Part shown: in pieces, positions 9,167 through 18,591 of the stretch | Layout of the letters: every line of letters begins with the position of its first letter | How positions within the stretch are numbered: the stretch's first letter is position 1 | Assembly (NCBI GenBank): GCA_007748055.1 | Contig: CP036279.1 | Span: 7,316,001-7,380,000 of the forward strand | Reading direction: 5' to 3' | Length of the DNA stretch: 64,000 bases | Source of the DNA: Kolteria novifilia | GTDB lineage: Bacteria > Planctomycetota > Planctomycetia > Kolteriales > Kolteriaceae | Position numbers and translations under genes: made by a program | The notes under the pieces: generated by a model | The model's input: only the letters and a program-made list of their open reading frames with translations | Told to the model about the DNA's origin: nothing | The model's database searches: none

Positions 9167-10576
9167 TTGGGCAAGAGTTTCGAGACGATCGACGACCGTG
9201 GGTTCGCCCTTCCGCTCAGCGCCGAGCAGATCAGCCGCTCGGTCGCCAGGCAGGCGGATGCCGCGATCCTCAAGAGCGGACCGGGATTTGGCGACTTGGG
9301 ACGCTACTGTCTCTTCGCGATGAAGCCGCGCGCCGTCTTTGAGGGCGTGGGCAGTTCGTGGCGACTCTCCGACTCCTGGCCCGGCGCGAGACCCGAATCG
9401 TCCCTCGGCGCGCTCGAGGCGCTGCGCGTGCTTCTGCGGCAAACGCGAACCGCCGGCTCTCCTGACCTCATCTTCCAAGGCGGATGGATCGGCTACCTCG
9501 GCTATGACCTCGCCCCACTACTCGAAAAGCTCCCCAGACGCCACGCCGCCGACGGCGTCTCCCCGGACCTCTACCTCGCCTACCACGACACCTTCGCGAT
9601 CTACGATCGGACCACCGGGGAACTTCGCGTGATCGCGACCGACGCCTTCGGCGAAGGAGAACAAGCGCGCAAGCGGCGACTCGACGCGTTCACCCAACTC
9701 GCCGAAGTCCCCGTCGAGGACTCCGACACTGGCGGGGCGATGGTTCAACATCCGCCCGCCAGCGAGTTCACTCCCGATGAGTACTGCGCGGCGGTGGCGC
9801 GCATTCTGGAATACATCCGTGCCGGGGACATCTTCCAAGCCAACTTCGCCCACCGTTTCGCCGCGGCGTTCACCGGCCACGTCGAGCACCTCTTCGAGCG
9901 AGCCGTCGAGCGGAGCCCGGCACCCTTCGGCGCCCTGCTACGGCACAACGATTGGGCGGTCATCAGCACCAGCCCCGAACGCTATCTCCTCGTCGAGGAA
10001 CGCAACGTCGAGACGCGCCCCATCAAGGGAACGCGACCGCGTGGCCGGGACCCGATTCACGACCTGTTGCTCCGGCGCGAGCTCACAACCAGCCGCAAGG
10101 ACCACGCCGAACTGGCGATGATCGTCGACCTGGAACGCAACGATCTCGGTCGCGTCTGCCAGTTCGGATCGATCAAGGTCGACCAACATGCGCGGATCGA
10201 ATCGTTCAGCAACGTGCACCACTTGGTCTCGACCGTCACCGGCAAGCTTCGCGACGATGCCGACTTGGTCGACCTCATCGCCGCGGCCTTTCCGGGAGGC
10301 TCGATCACCGGGGCTCCAAAGATCCGAGCGATGCAGATCATCGACGAACTCGAACGCTGCCGTCGGGGCGTCTATACCGGCGCGATCGGCTACATCAGCA
10401 ACCACGGCCGCGCCGATTTCAACATCGCCATTCGCACCATGATCGTCGAAGGGGGACAGGTCCACTACCACGTCGGCGGCGGCATCGTCGCCGATAGCGA
10501 CCCACTGACGGAGTACCGCGAAACGCTCGCCAAGGGGCGCCGGATGCGGGAGATGCTGCTGGGAGAGCCGGAGTAG
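9167..10576 (+). CDS. pabB: Aminodeoxychorismate synthase component I
   Basis: A 469-residue chorismate-binding enzyme that would convert chorismate plus ammonia to 4-amino-4-deoxychorismate for folate synthesis. The key marker is K287 in RPIKGTRPRG: PabB enzymes have PIKGT, whereas anthranilate synthase TrpE has PIAGT. DLERNDLGRVC and the C-terminal GGSITGAPKIRAMQIIDELE are the other chorismate-enzyme signatures. The frame is open from 8942, but the codons before TTG 9167 look non-coding, and that TTG has a GGGGGT site 8 bases upstream, giving normal family length. It overlaps the next gene by one base. The glutaminase partner pabA is not in the window. Confidence 0.88.
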   Translation: MGKSFETIDDRGFALPLSAEQISRSVARQADAAILKSGPGFGDLGRYCLFAMKPRAVFEGVGSSWRLSDSWPGARPESSLGALEALRVLLRQTRTAGSPDLIFQGGWIGYLGYDLAPLLEKLPRRHAADGVSPDLYLAYHDTFAIYDRTTGELRVIATDAFGEGEQARKRRLDAFTQLAEVPVEDSDTGGAMVQHPPASEFTPDEYCAAVARILEYIRAGDIFQANFAHRFAAAFTGHVEHLFERAVERSPAPFGALLRHNDWAVISTSPERYLLVEERNVETRPIKGTRPRGRDPIHDLLLRRELTTSRKDHAELAMIVDLERNDLGRVCQFGSIKVDQHARIESFSNVHHLVSTVTGKLRDDADLVDLIAAAFPGGSITGAPKIRAMQIIDELERCRRGVYTGAIGYISNHGRADFNIAIRTMIVEGGQVHYHVGGGIVADSDPLTEYRETLAKGRRMREMLLGEPE

Positions 10577-11367
10577 TGACCGATGGGCGGGCGGAGGCCG
10601 ATCCCCTGATCTGGGTGGATGGAAACATCGTGCCCGCGTCGACATTCCACCTCGACCCTCGTGACGAGGGGCTGCTCTATGGACACGGGCTCTTCGAGAC
10701 GACGCGGATTCGAAACGGTTGGCCTTGGCTCTGGGATGCTCACCGGCAACGAATCGTTCGCTCCGCCCGATCGCTCGGCATGCCCGTCGACCCGGCGCGC
10801 GTCCCCGACGCGGAAACCGTCCGAGCCTTCGTCGATCGAGTCGCATCCGAAGAGGTGGTTGTTCGACTCAATCTGTCGGCGGGATCGCCTTCCCGACCAG
10901 GCTCGCTCTGGATGGTCACCCGCCCACTGGCGCCACGTCCCGAAAGCATCGTCTTGCGGACAAGTCCCTTCCTCGTTTCGCGAACGGATCCCTTCGCCGC
11001 GCACAAGACCTTCAACTACGGACTGCGAATCCATTCCCATCGCTTGGCCCAGGCCGCCGGCGCCGACGAGGCCCTGTTGCTCGACACCGACGGACTCGTC
11101 CTCGAGACGACCTCGTCGAACCTCTTCGCGTCGATCGACGGCGAATGGGTCACGCCCTCGATCCGCGGCGGCGTTCTGCCGGGAACAGTGCGGGCAATGG
11201 TTCTCGAGCAGGCGCGCGGCGACATCCTTGAGTGCGCCATCTCTCTGGACCAACTCAAGCGGGCCGAGTCGATATGCCTCACCAACAGTGGCCGTGGCGT
11301 CACGAGTGTTTCGAGACTCGACGACACCGAGATCGAGGGGCGCTCGCAAGTCCACCTTCTCGGCTAG
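10576..11367 (+). CDS. pabC: Aminodeoxychorismate lyase-like class IV PLP enzyme
   Basis: A 263-residue fold-type IV PLP enzyme. Directly after pabB, it most likely removes pyruvate from 4-amino-4-deoxychorismate to give 4-aminobenzoate. Family marks are LDPRDEGLLYGHGLFETTR, the PLP lysine K144 in AHKTFNYG, and ETTSSNLFA. The GTG start overlaps the pabB stop (TAGTG), implying translational coupling. Class IV enzymes are hard to separate by sequence; a D-amino-acid or branched-chain aminotransferase is the alternative, but operon position favours PabC. Confidence 0.8.
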   Translation: MTDGRAEADPLIWVDGNIVPASTFHLDPRDEGLLYGHGLFETTRIRNGWPWLWDAHRQRIVRSARSLGMPVDPARVPDAETVRAFVDRVASEEVVVRLNLSAGSPSRPGSLWMVTRPLAPRPESIVLRTSPFLVSRTDPFAAHKTFNYGLRIHSHRLAQAAGADEALLLDTDGLVLETTSSNLFASIDGEWVTPSIRGGVLPGTVRAMVLEQARGDILECAISLDQLKRAESICLTNSGRGVTSVSRLDDTEIEGRSQVHLLG

Positions 11368-11452
11368 CGTGCTGGTCGCTCAGTCCGTTGCGGATCGGTC
11401 TCTTGGGTGCGATGCCCATGCTTCGCCGTAGGCATGCCGAGAGGAGTCACGC

Positions 11453-12682
11453 TTACTTGTCGAACCGGTAGAGATCCTGGTCGGTCCGAAAATAGAGCGA
11501 GTGCCCCGACACCGCGGGTGACGCCATGAGCCGGCCCGGAAGTTCGTTGACCACGAGCACCTCGTACTCGGTCCCCGGTTTGATGACGGTCACTTTCCCT
11601 TGCTCGCTGCTGAAGTAGATCCGCCCATCCGCGAACAGCGGCGAGGCGGAGTAGTTCCCCCCGAGCCGCTTCTGCCAATGAATCTCCCCCGTCTTGGCGT
11701 CCATGCACGTCGCGATCCCCCGGTCGCTCACCATGTAGACCTCGTCGCCGACGACGAGTGGGGACGGGTTGGCCGGGGCCTGGCGGGTCACTTTCCACGC
11801 GACGTGGGAGTCGGTCACGTTGCCGGAACCACCCGCGCGAATCGCCCACAACTGCGGCTTCATATACCCGGTGGAGATAAAGAACATTCCATCCGCGAAG
11901 ACCGGCCGGGGGACGTTGGAAAAACCGTTGTAGCGGACCTTCCACAACTCCTCGCCCGTCGCGGGATCGTACGCCACCACTTGCTGGGCCCCGGGACTGA
12001 CAAGCTGCGGCTTGCCGTCGATCTCGACGATCAGCGGGGTCGAGTAGGCCTTGTGCTGCTCGGTGTTCTCCGGGAACTCGCCCGTCCGTTCGGTCTTCCA
12101 AACGGTTCGCCCGGTTTGCTTGTCGAGGGCGATGACGTACTGTTCGTCCCGGCCGTCGAAGTTGAGGATCAGCAGGTTTTCGTGGAGCACCGGCGAGCTT
12201 CCTGGCCCCTCCTTGTGGTCGATGACCAGGTCGTCCTTCTTCCAAAGGATCTTGCCATCCCGATCGAGGCAAGCCGTTCCCGCGGAGCCGAAGTGGACGT
12301 AGACGTGGCCGTCCTCCACGATGGGTGTCGGCGAGGCGTGGCTGTTCTTCGTGTTCGCGGGGAGCGGCTCCTCGCGGGAGTAGATCTCGACATCGTGAAG
12401 CAGCTTCCCCGAGTCGCGATCGACGCACAGAGCCCGCAGCGAGCGCCCCTCGTCGGTCGCGGTCGTCATCCAGATTCGGTCCCCCTCAATGACCGGCGAG
12501 GACCAGCCTTTCCCAGGCAGCGACGTCTTCCAGGTCACGTTCTCGGTGTCGGAGAACTCGAGGGGTAGCTCGGTCGCGTAGGAGATCCCCTGGCCGTTCG
12601 GCCCACGGAATTGCGGCCAGTCGACCGACTCCGGAGTGGCGAGAACGAGAGCCGTTTGCAGAAGAATCAACCCGAACGTCAT
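11453..12682 (-). CDS. Secreted PQQ-like beta-propeller repeat protein
   Basis: A 409-residue protein. Residues 1-16 are a short hydrophobic signal segment, followed by DWPQFRGPNGQGIS, the usual opening of planctomycete PQQ-like (BamB-type) propeller proteins. Repeats with the pattern 'x-AlDkqTGrtvWk' recur: RDSGKLLHD, KQTGRTVWK, PATGEELWK, AKTGEIHWQ. These form propeller blades. No enzymatic residues can be assigned, and many such proteins are thought to be scaffolds or binding proteins rather than PQQ enzymes. It is transcribed alone toward the pabC end. Exact function is unknown. Confidence 0.85.
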   Translation of the reverse strand: MTFGLILLQTALVLATPESVDWPQFRGPNGQGISYATELPLEFSDTENVTWKTSLPGKGWSSPVIEGDRIWMTTATDEGRSLRALCVDRDSGKLLHDVEIYSREEPLPANTKNSHASPTPIVEDGHVYVHFGSAGTACLDRDGKILWKKDDLVIDHKEGPGSSPVLHENLLILNFDGRDEQYVIALDKQTGRTVWKTERTGEFPENTEQHKAYSTPLIVEIDGKPQLVSPGAQQVVAYDPATGEELWKVRYNGFSNVPRPVFADGMFFISTGYMKPQLWAIRAGGSGNVTDSHVAWKVTRQAPANPSPLVVGDEVYMVSDRGIATCMDAKTGEIHWQKRLGGNYSASPLFADGRIYFSSEQGKVTVIKPGTEYEVLVVNELPGRLMASPAVSGHSLYFRTDQDLYRFDK

Positions 12683-12886
12683 GGCGGAACCTTGTGTCTA
12701 GTGGAGCGTAGGGGGCGGGAGCGATCGCCGGAACCGCTCGATGCTACCCGTAGTCAGCCAAGGGGAGCAAGTCGCGGGCAAGGGTGGTCGACAAGTTTCC
12801 CCGCGTCGGGATTCCCCTCTCCGTTGTCGCCCATGGGAACGAACCATAGAAAGATTGTTTGACCTCGATCCCCAATCGCGGTCGAT

Positions 12887-12960
12887 GGCGGGGTAGCTCA
12901 GCTGGCTAGAGCGGCGGATTCATAACCCGCAGGTCAGGAGTTCGAGTCTCCTCCCCGCTA
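12887..12960 (+). tRNA. tRNA-Met (anticodon CAT)
   Basis: A 74-base cloverleaf. Acceptor arm 12887-12893 pairs with 12953-12959 (one G-T pair at the end); D arm GCTC/GAGC with the GG of the D loop; anticodon loop TTCATAA at 12919-12925; T arm AGGAG/CTCCT with TTCGAGT; discriminator A at 12960. CCA is not encoded. The anticodon stem has an A-C mismatch next to the loop (12918/12926). A CAT anticodon could also be tRNA-Ile with lysidine or initiator tRNA; the elongator type is favoured because the acceptor ends in a pair, unlike initiators. A terminator follows 10 bases later. Confidence 0.88.
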
Positions 12961-12970
12961 CTCTTAGAGC

Positions 12971-13008
12971 CCCCAGAGCGGCGTTTTTGACGCCGACCTG
13001 GGGTTTTT
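12971..13008 (+). terminator. Rho-independent terminator after the tRNA
   Basis: The arms CCCCAG (12971-12976) and CTGGGG (12998-13003), plus inner arms CGGCG (12979-12983) and CGCCG (12991-12995), form a hairpin followed by TTTTT (13004-13008). Position right after the tRNA supports termination of its transcript. It is also just past the stop of the convergent FAD oxidoreductase gene and may serve both directions. Confidence 0.85.
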
Positions 13009-13031
13009 CATGCGCGGCGTGACCCCGCCTC

Positions 13032-15116
13032 TCACTTCACCAACACAAATCGTAGCGCGTCGAGAATCACGAACCCCTTCGTCTCCGCGTTGGAGATCGT
13101 CACCGCTGTCTCGGCATCGCCGTCAAGCTCGACGGTGGCGACCTGTCGGAACGCCTCGCCGGCGGGAAGCGGCTTGGCCTGATCGACCGTTAGCTCCTTG
13201 CGGTGGGGTCCCGACGTCACGACCACGGGGACTCTCGTCGCCCGGCTCTCGTGCGGGGAATACGCCATGAGCAGCCGATAGCGACCCGACCGGGGAGCCT
13301 TGAAGCGGAAGGTCGCCGACGCCGTCCCATCGCCATTTTGCTGGACGTCTGGCTCGCCCGAGAACAAGTAGCCCTGGCCGACGTGGGGACGGAAGTTGGT
13401 CGAGCGATCCCACCTGCCCGCGAGCGTCGCGTCGGCGTCATCAAGGACGACTCCCGACAGCGACTTCACGTCAATGGTCCCCGCGATCGGCTTCGACGGA
13501 ACATTGGCGGGAAGCTCGAGCACCTGGTCCTGGGCCAGAAGCCTCTCCCGAAGTAAGGAGTACGAGAGCCCTTGAACCGTCGATTCCTCTTCGGCCGCGA
13601 GCGCCGCCGCGATCCCCGCGCTCTGTCCCAGGATCATCCACGTCGGCTCCACGCGAATCGACGAGATCCCCACATGCGTGCAGGAAAGCGCGACCGGTAC
13701 CAGCAAGTTCGTGCACTCCTCCGGCTTCGGCAAGACCGAGCGGTAGGGAACATGGTAGGCGTAGCCGTGCCGCGTCCCTTTCACACGTACTGGGAAGATA
13801 GTTCCCTCGTTGACCACGCCTCCCTCCTTGTGCGCCACGCGTTGGCAGTCGTGCGAGTCGATCGGAAAGGAGGAGACAACGATCGGATCGGGCTTCGTCG
13901 GTTTCTTGGTGATGTCGTTCTCGCTCAGCACATACATCCCCCGCATCCGTCGCCCTTCGCGCACGTAGAGAGCCGGGGAGAAGTGGCCATACGCGGCAAA
14001 CTCGTCCTTGCAGAGACCGAGGTCGATGTACTTCTTCTTGATCTCCTCGGGCACGGCGGGATCGGTCGTCAGAAAGTGAAAGAACTCGAGCGTGTATTGC
14101 TTGTGGGCTTCCCAAATCGCCTTTCGCCCGGCTTCGTCCGCTTCGCACCAGTCCTTCCCCCCGCCCACCAGGCCGAGCGAGAACTGGCCGGCGATCGCGT
14201 TGTTGCCATCGAACTTGTCGCCGGGAAGCGGGTAGAGATCGAAGCGGACGTTGCGTCCCGTCTCGAGGTAGCGGCGAACGACCTCGAAGCGGGCGGGATC
14301 GTAGTTCGCCGGCGTGGGCATCGGCACCTTGTTGTCCGGATCGGCCGTCAAACAGAGTCGAAAGCTATAGGTCATGACGTTGCGATCACCCGACTCCGTC
14401 GGTCCGGCGTCGGTCGTGGTGATCATTGGCAAGGGCGATCCCTGGGCATCGAAGCCGTCGATCGTCATCGTCCTCTTGGGATACTGTTTCCCGGCCAGTG
14501 ATTCGCCGAACTCGTCTCGGCCCTCTCGCCCAATGGTCCAGCTCACCCCCGCCGCCGCCAGGAGGTCGCCCTCGTAACTCGCGTCGATGAAGACCTTGCC
14601 CGTGAACGTCCCGTCACTGGTCACGAGCGAGATGATGGCCGTTCCATCCTTGGTCACCGACCGCAGGTAGCGTTTGGTGAGAAGCGTGACCTTCGCCTCG
14701 TCGAGCATCTGCCGCGTGACTCGCATCGCCACGTGCGGCTCGTAGGTCCACTTCGCGTGATTCTTCTCGCTTACCTTGTACGGCAGCTCGATCCCGCGGG
14801 CGGCGTAGTCCTCCTCGATCCGCCGGTGCCACTCATCGAAGAGCCCCATGACGGAACTGCGCACGGTTTGGTTGGAGTCGCTGAAGCTCAACCCGCCGGT
14901 GTTGAGTCCGCCGACGTGATCGGTCGGCTCCAGCAAGATCACCGACGCCCCCTCGCGCGCCGCGGCAATCGCGGCACAGAAACCTCCCGGCGTCGATCCG
15001 TAGATCACGACGTCGGCGTGGCGAGTCTCGTCCGCGCTGGCGGTCGTAGCGAGCAGCGCGACGAGGCAAACAAGGGCCTTCGCGGCACAATCCCATCTCA
15101 AGTCGGTCATTCGCAT
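13032..15116 (-). CDS. Secreted FAD-dependent oxidoreductase with golvesin-like C-terminal domain
   Basis: A 694-residue protein. A signal peptide (about 1-28, ending TTASA) precedes an FAD-binding Rossmann motif, VVIYGSTPGGFCAAIAAAREG, and LLEPTDHVGGLNTGG, the pattern of the FAD_oxidored family common in planctomycetes. VFIDASYEGDLLAAAG is another family mark. From about residue 555 a separate beta-rich domain (SGVVLDDADATLAGRW... to the end) resembles golvesin/xanthan-lyase CBM-like modules, perhaps binding a polysaccharide. Export with a bound flavin suggests Tat or post-export loading; no twin-arginine motif is evident. Substrate unknown. Confidence 0.88.
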   Translation of the reverse strand: MRMTDLRWDCAAKALVCLVALLATTASADETRHADVVIYGSTPGGFCAAIAAAREGASVILLEPTDHVGGLNTGGLSFSDSNQTVRSSVMGLFDEWHRRIEEDYAARGIELPYKVSEKNHAKWTYEPHVAMRVTRQMLDEAKVTLLTKRYLRSVTKDGTAIISLVTSDGTFTGKVFIDASYEGDLLAAAGVSWTIGREGRDEFGESLAGKQYPKRTMTIDGFDAQGSPLPMITTTDAGPTESGDRNVMTYSFRLCLTADPDNKVPMPTPANYDPARFEVVRRYLETGRNVRFDLYPLPGDKFDGNNAIAGQFSLGLVGGGKDWCEADEAGRKAIWEAHKQYTLEFFHFLTTDPAVPEEIKKKYIDLGLCKDEFAAYGHFSPALYVREGRRMRGMYVLSENDITKKPTKPDPIVVSSFPIDSHDCQRVAHKEGGVVNEGTIFPVRVKGTRHGYAYHVPYRSVLPKPEECTNLLVPVALSCTHVGISSIRVEPTWMILGQSAGIAAALAAEEESTVQGLSYSLLRERLLAQDQVLELPANVPSKPIAGTIDVKSLSGVVLDDADATLAGRWDRSTNFRPHVGQGYLFSGEPDVQQNGDGTASATFRFKAPRSGRYRLLMAYSPHESRATRVPVVVTSGPHRKELTVDQAKPLPAGEAFRQVATVELDGDAETAVTISNAETKGFVILDALRFVLVK

Positions 15117-15288
15117 TCAGGCCCATTCATGGAAAGGTATTTCTCTCGCGGAGTTCCATTGTGCTCGATAGAGAAAGCACAATCCAGACCTAGTCGCTCG
15201 TTCGAGCAAAGCGACAACCACGCGATGCGGGGGGCCGATAGTAGCGGTGTCAACTCGTCGCGAGACCACCTCGGGGAGCCATGCATGC

Positions 15289-15588
15289 ATGGGCCCGACA
15301 AACGGCCATTGGACGTCACATTCCAGCCCATTGCAGTCGGATGACTATCGGCGCTCGGGCAAGCGGTACCGAGTTGCCAAGGAGTTCGTCGACTTCGACG
15401 GCGACCGTCATCCGGTTGATGAACGGTGGCTCTTTCTCGGGTCGCCGTTCCTGCCCTATGACGACGGCCTGTCACTGTTCGTCTCGGTCGATGGAACGAG
15501 GGAATGGCACATCCGGCTTCAGCAGCGCGAGGAGACTCAGAAGGAGATCATCGAGGATCTCGAAACTCATGCCGCCGAGGAAGCGTAG
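15289..15588 (+). CDS. Small conserved protein, possibly DUF3601-like
   Basis: A 99-residue protein. The part SDDYRRSGKRYRVAKEFVDFDG followed by WLFLGSPFLPYDDGLSLFV resembles the DUF3601 type, short soluble proteins of unknown function; I name this from memory of the pattern, with moderate confidence. ATG 15289 follows GGGGAG by 10 bases; an in-frame GTG at 15247 is an alternative. The C-terminus is Glu-rich and helical. It is a lone plus-strand gene between minus-strand genes, and its neighbours give no clue. Confidence 0.6.
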   Translation: MGPTNGHWTSHSSPLQSDDYRRSGKRYRVAKEFVDFDGDRHPVDERWLFLGSPFLPYDDGLSLFVSVDGTREWHIRLQQREETQKEIIEDLETHAAEEA

Positions 15589-15602
15589 ATCCTGGTGATG
15601 GG

Positions 15603-16799
15603 TCAGGTGCCACCCTGCTTGACCTTCGGGCCGAATTGCTCGAGAAGGACCTTCTCGAAGCGGAGACCTTCTTCGACGTCGGCGACGAGACGGGGGTCGG
15701 CGTCGCGCTGCGTCTTGACGAAGGAGGCCGCTTTCTCGCCGGGGGCCTGGAGGGCGAAGCGAAGGATCGCCTGCCGAATGACCGGGCGCTGGTAGTCGGG
15801 ATCGTCGAAACGGGCGAGGACATCGTCGAGAAACTGCCACTGCTGGTTCTTGCGGAGTTCGTCGATCACCAGGTCCGCGATGTCCGCCGAGACCAGGGCC
15901 CGCGACACGCCGTCGAGGAGCCGACGCCGCTCTTGGTCCGTCGACTCGCCGATCAGGAATCGGATCGCCTCCAAGGCCGAGTAGTGGGCGTTGAAGGTCT
16001 CCTTTGGATTGGCGAGAAGTGCGAGCAAATCGTCGACTCCTTCTTTGGGAAGCAGGAGCGAGTAGCCCGCCATGATTCCGTCGAGGCCGACGCGCGGTCG
16101 GTGTTTGGGATCGAAAATGAGCTTCCGAAGGAACGGAGCGTCCTCGGGCCGGCCGTGAATGCCGAGCAAGAGACCATAGAGGCCCAGGCGGAACGTGGGC
16201 GTTTCGGGGTTCTCCATCCACTTGCGAAGTTGTTGGGGATCGTAGGAGGCCGCCGCGCTCTTCACCGCGAGGTAGGGCGTCTTCGAAAACTCCTTGTAGG
16301 CGTCGGTCGCGATCCGGGAGTCGGGAGAGCCCAACTGTTCGAAGAAGAACGTTAACCGCTCAGCGTCCGGTTTGACGGACTTCTTCACTGCGGCCGTCAC
16401 GTAGTCGACATAGACCCGCTCCTCGGCCGGCATGACCCGGTGCGGCTCGACCTGATCGTCGATGACCTCGGCGAGGACCACCGCCTCGAACGGTTCGCGC
16501 GCCGCGCGAGCGACGTAGCGGGAGAGCAGCAGCTCGTCCTTTCCCGTAGCGACGGGATGAGCCTTGAGCGTATGGTCGAGACGAAGCCGGGTGGTCGCGG
16601 TCGGCTGACCGGCGGAAGCGTTGGGGTGCTGGCGGGCGTCACTCAGTTGGCCAATGGCGGCGAAGTCGGCATCGGCGATCGTTTCGGACAGCGTCTGCCC
16701 CAACTGCTCGCAGAAGGGGCAGGCCGTCGCTCGGTTGGCAACGAGAACGAGCGTGAGCACAAGGAGGAAGGTCTTGCGACAGGCAGCGTGGCCGATCAA
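15603..16799 (-). CDS. Secreted hypothetical protein with N-terminal CPFC motif
   Basis: A 398-residue protein. The TTG at 16799 is chosen because GGGAGGAGG lies a few bases upstream and an export signal (CRKTFLLVLTLVLVANRATA) then begins almost at once. The mature protein starts CPFCEQLGQTLSE, a CxxC-type motif that could bind metal or heme or act in redox. The rest (about 150-390) is helical with repeat-like segments, possibly HEAT-like (RKLIFDPKHRPRVGLDGIMAGYSL). It is the last gene of a tight minus-strand operon with two PQQ-like propeller genes (34-base gap), suggesting a joint periplasmic role. Function unknown. Confidence 0.7.
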   Translation of the reverse strand: MIGHAACRKTFLLVLTLVLVANRATACPFCEQLGQTLSETIADADFAAIGQLSDARQHPNASAGQPTATTRLRLDHTLKAHPVATGKDELLLSRYVARAAREPFEAVVLAEVIDDQVEPHRVMPAEERVYVDYVTAAVKKSVKPDAERLTFFFEQLGSPDSRIATDAYKEFSKTPYLAVKSAAASYDPQQLRKWMENPETPTFRLGLYGLLLGIHGRPEDAPFLRKLIFDPKHRPRVGLDGIMAGYSLLLPKEGVDDLLALLANPKETFNAHYSALEAIRFLIGESTDQERRRLLDGVSRALVSADIADLVIDELRKNQQWQFLDDVLARFDDPDYQRPVIRQAILRFALQAPGEKAASFVKTQRDADPRLVADVEEGLRFEKVLLEQFGPKVKQGGT

Positions 16800-16833
16800 T
16801 CCGTCCCTCCTCCCGCTTCGCAGCTCTCTCAAC

Positions 16834-18549
16834 CTATTTCTTCTCGCCTTCCGGAGCCTTGATCGAATACAAGTGAGTCCGGTTGGAGATGTACATGGTG
16901 TCGTCGGCGACGACGGGTGTCGTGTAGACCGAGTTGCCCATGTTGATCTCGTCGACGACCTTCATCTCCGGCGAGAGCTCAAAGATCGTCACGTCGCCAT
17001 CCTCGTCGCCGATGATGACCTTGTCATTGATGATCAACGGCGACCCCCACGAAGCCGCGAGCAAGTCGTAGGTCCAGTGCGGCTTGCCGGTCTTCGCGTC
17101 GAGACAGTGGACCAGACCGCTGAAGTCGGAGATGAAGAGCAGGTCGTCCTTGATGGCGACGGTGCCGCAAGTGCGATGCATCTCTTCTTCGAAGTCGATC
17201 TCCTCGTCGCCATTCTGATCAGCCTGGCTGTAGTGCCAGAGCGCCGCCGAGTTGGGGTTCGGCTTGATCTGGTCGCCTTCCTTGGGAAGAACGGCCTGGA
17301 TACGGCGATGGTCGATCGGCTTGCCATCCTTGTCGAGGGCGATCGTCGGGCTAACGTCGCCGCGCTTGGTCGGGTCGATGCACCAGAGATGGCCGATCCC
17401 CTCGCCATGTTCGGGGTCCTGACCGACGGCGATGTAGACGTTGCCGTTGTAGACGACGGGTGTCGCGATCAGGTTGTTGCGGGTTCCACGACCGCCGAGG
17501 ATCCAGGTGGAGTCCTTGGGGTTGCAGTCGAATTTCCAGAGGAGCTTCGGCTTGCCGTTCTCGAACTCATCGGCGTGGAAGCTGTAAAGCCAGCCGTCGC
17601 CGCCGGGGAAAAGAGCCTGGGGAACGCCGCCGAGTTCCGCGACCGCGGGGGAGGACCATTGGCCGTGGAGGATGTTGCGGCCCGGCGACTTGTCGGTCCA
17701 GAGGACCTCGCCGGTGTTCTTGTTCAGCGCGATGAAGCTGGGAGCATCGGGAGCGGGGATGTTCAGGTGGGTCTCATCGACGCCGTTGGCGGTGTGCACG
17801 AAGAGGATGTCACCCATGGCGGTGACCGAGCAACTGCACATGTTGTGCTGGGAGATGCCCATGTCCTTCATCATGTCGACTTTCCAGATCACGTCCCCTT
17901 CGTTGTCGCCGGTATACTCCTCGTCCTTGTAGGGGCCATCGTTCTCGCCGTCGCGGAAGCCCTCGGCATCGAGGCAGAGCACTTCGCCGCGGCTGCTGAC
18001 GAACCAGAGTTTGTCTCCCTCGGCGTAGGGGGCACAGCAGACGCCCTGCAGCGGCCAGTCGTGGACACGGCCGGTCTTGAGCTTCGCGCTGGAGTGCTGC
18101 CAGAGGAACTTGCCGGTCTTCGCGTCGAAGCAGAGCAGACACCCGAGGTCGACGGTGTGCGGATAGCGTTCGAGGTATCCCGCGCCGTTGTTGGTGCCGA
18201 CGTAGACCTTGCCATTGGCGACAACCGGGTTGCCGTAGGTCTGGGAACCGACGCGCGAGACCCAGGAGACGTTCTTGCCGCTGCCGGGCTTCCACTCCTT
18301 GGTTTCGCGATCGAATTCGCCGATCTCCCACGTCGTGGGGATGTTCTGCCCTTCGCGGACGTTGTTGCGGATCGACGTTCCGCCCCATTGCGGCCAGTCG
18401 GTCGGCTTGACGTCCATCTTCTCGATGCGGCTCTTGATGTCGGAAAGCACGTCGAAGGACTGCTGACCTTCGTTCTTCTCCGCGAAGGCCGGGGCCGCGA
18501 ACAGCCCGAGCAGACACGCGCTCGACCAGAGACTCAATCCTCGTTTCAT
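16834..18549 (-). CDS. Secreted PQQ-like beta-propeller repeat protein (middle gene of operon)
   Basis: A 571-residue protein with signal peptide MKRGLSLWSSACLLGLFAAPAFA. WPQWGGTSIRNN opens the propeller. Blades carry DAKTGKFLWQ, NKNTGEVLWT and DAKTGKPHWT. An unusual insertion with paired cysteines (LGCLLCFDAKTG, GVCCAP) sits in the first third, and a short acidic segment DQNGDEEIDFEEEMHRTCG near residue 440 looks like an EF-hand calcium loop. This is the architecture of large planctomycete outer-compartment propellers. It lies 42 bases after one propeller gene and 34 bases before the CPFC gene. Confidence 0.85.
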   Translation of the reverse strand: MKRGLSLWSSACLLGLFAAPAFAEKNEGQQSFDVLSDIKSRIEKMDVKPTDWPQWGGTSIRNNVREGQNIPTTWEIGEFDRETKEWKPGSGKNVSWVSRVGSQTYGNPVVANGKVYVGTNNGAGYLERYPHTVDLGCLLCFDAKTGKFLWQHSSAKLKTGRVHDWPLQGVCCAPYAEGDKLWFVSSRGEVLCLDAEGFRDGENDGPYKDEEYTGDNEGDVIWKVDMMKDMGISQHNMCSCSVTAMGDILFVHTANGVDETHLNIPAPDAPSFIALNKNTGEVLWTDKSPGRNILHGQWSSPAVAELGGVPQALFPGGDGWLYSFHADEFENGKPKLLWKFDCNPKDSTWILGGRGTRNNLIATPVVYNGNVYIAVGQDPEHGEGIGHLWCIDPTKRGDVSPTIALDKDGKPIDHRRIQAVLPKEGDQIKPNPNSAALWHYSQADQNGDEEIDFEEEMHRTCGTVAIKDDLLFISDFSGLVHCLDAKTGKPHWTYDLLAASWGSPLIINDKVIIGDEDGDVTIFELSPEMKVVDEINMGNSVYTTPVVADDTMYISNRTHLYSIKAPEGEKK

Positions 18550-18591
18550 TGCGAATCCTCGTAGATGACGTGACGGATCATGCGAGACGGG

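Noticed and set aside
16621-18564. A 647-residue open frame on the plus strand across the PQQ-like gene
   Set aside because: It is antisense to a clear PQQ propeller gene; the GC-rich codons of that gene leave the opposite frame open. Its translation has no domain pattern.
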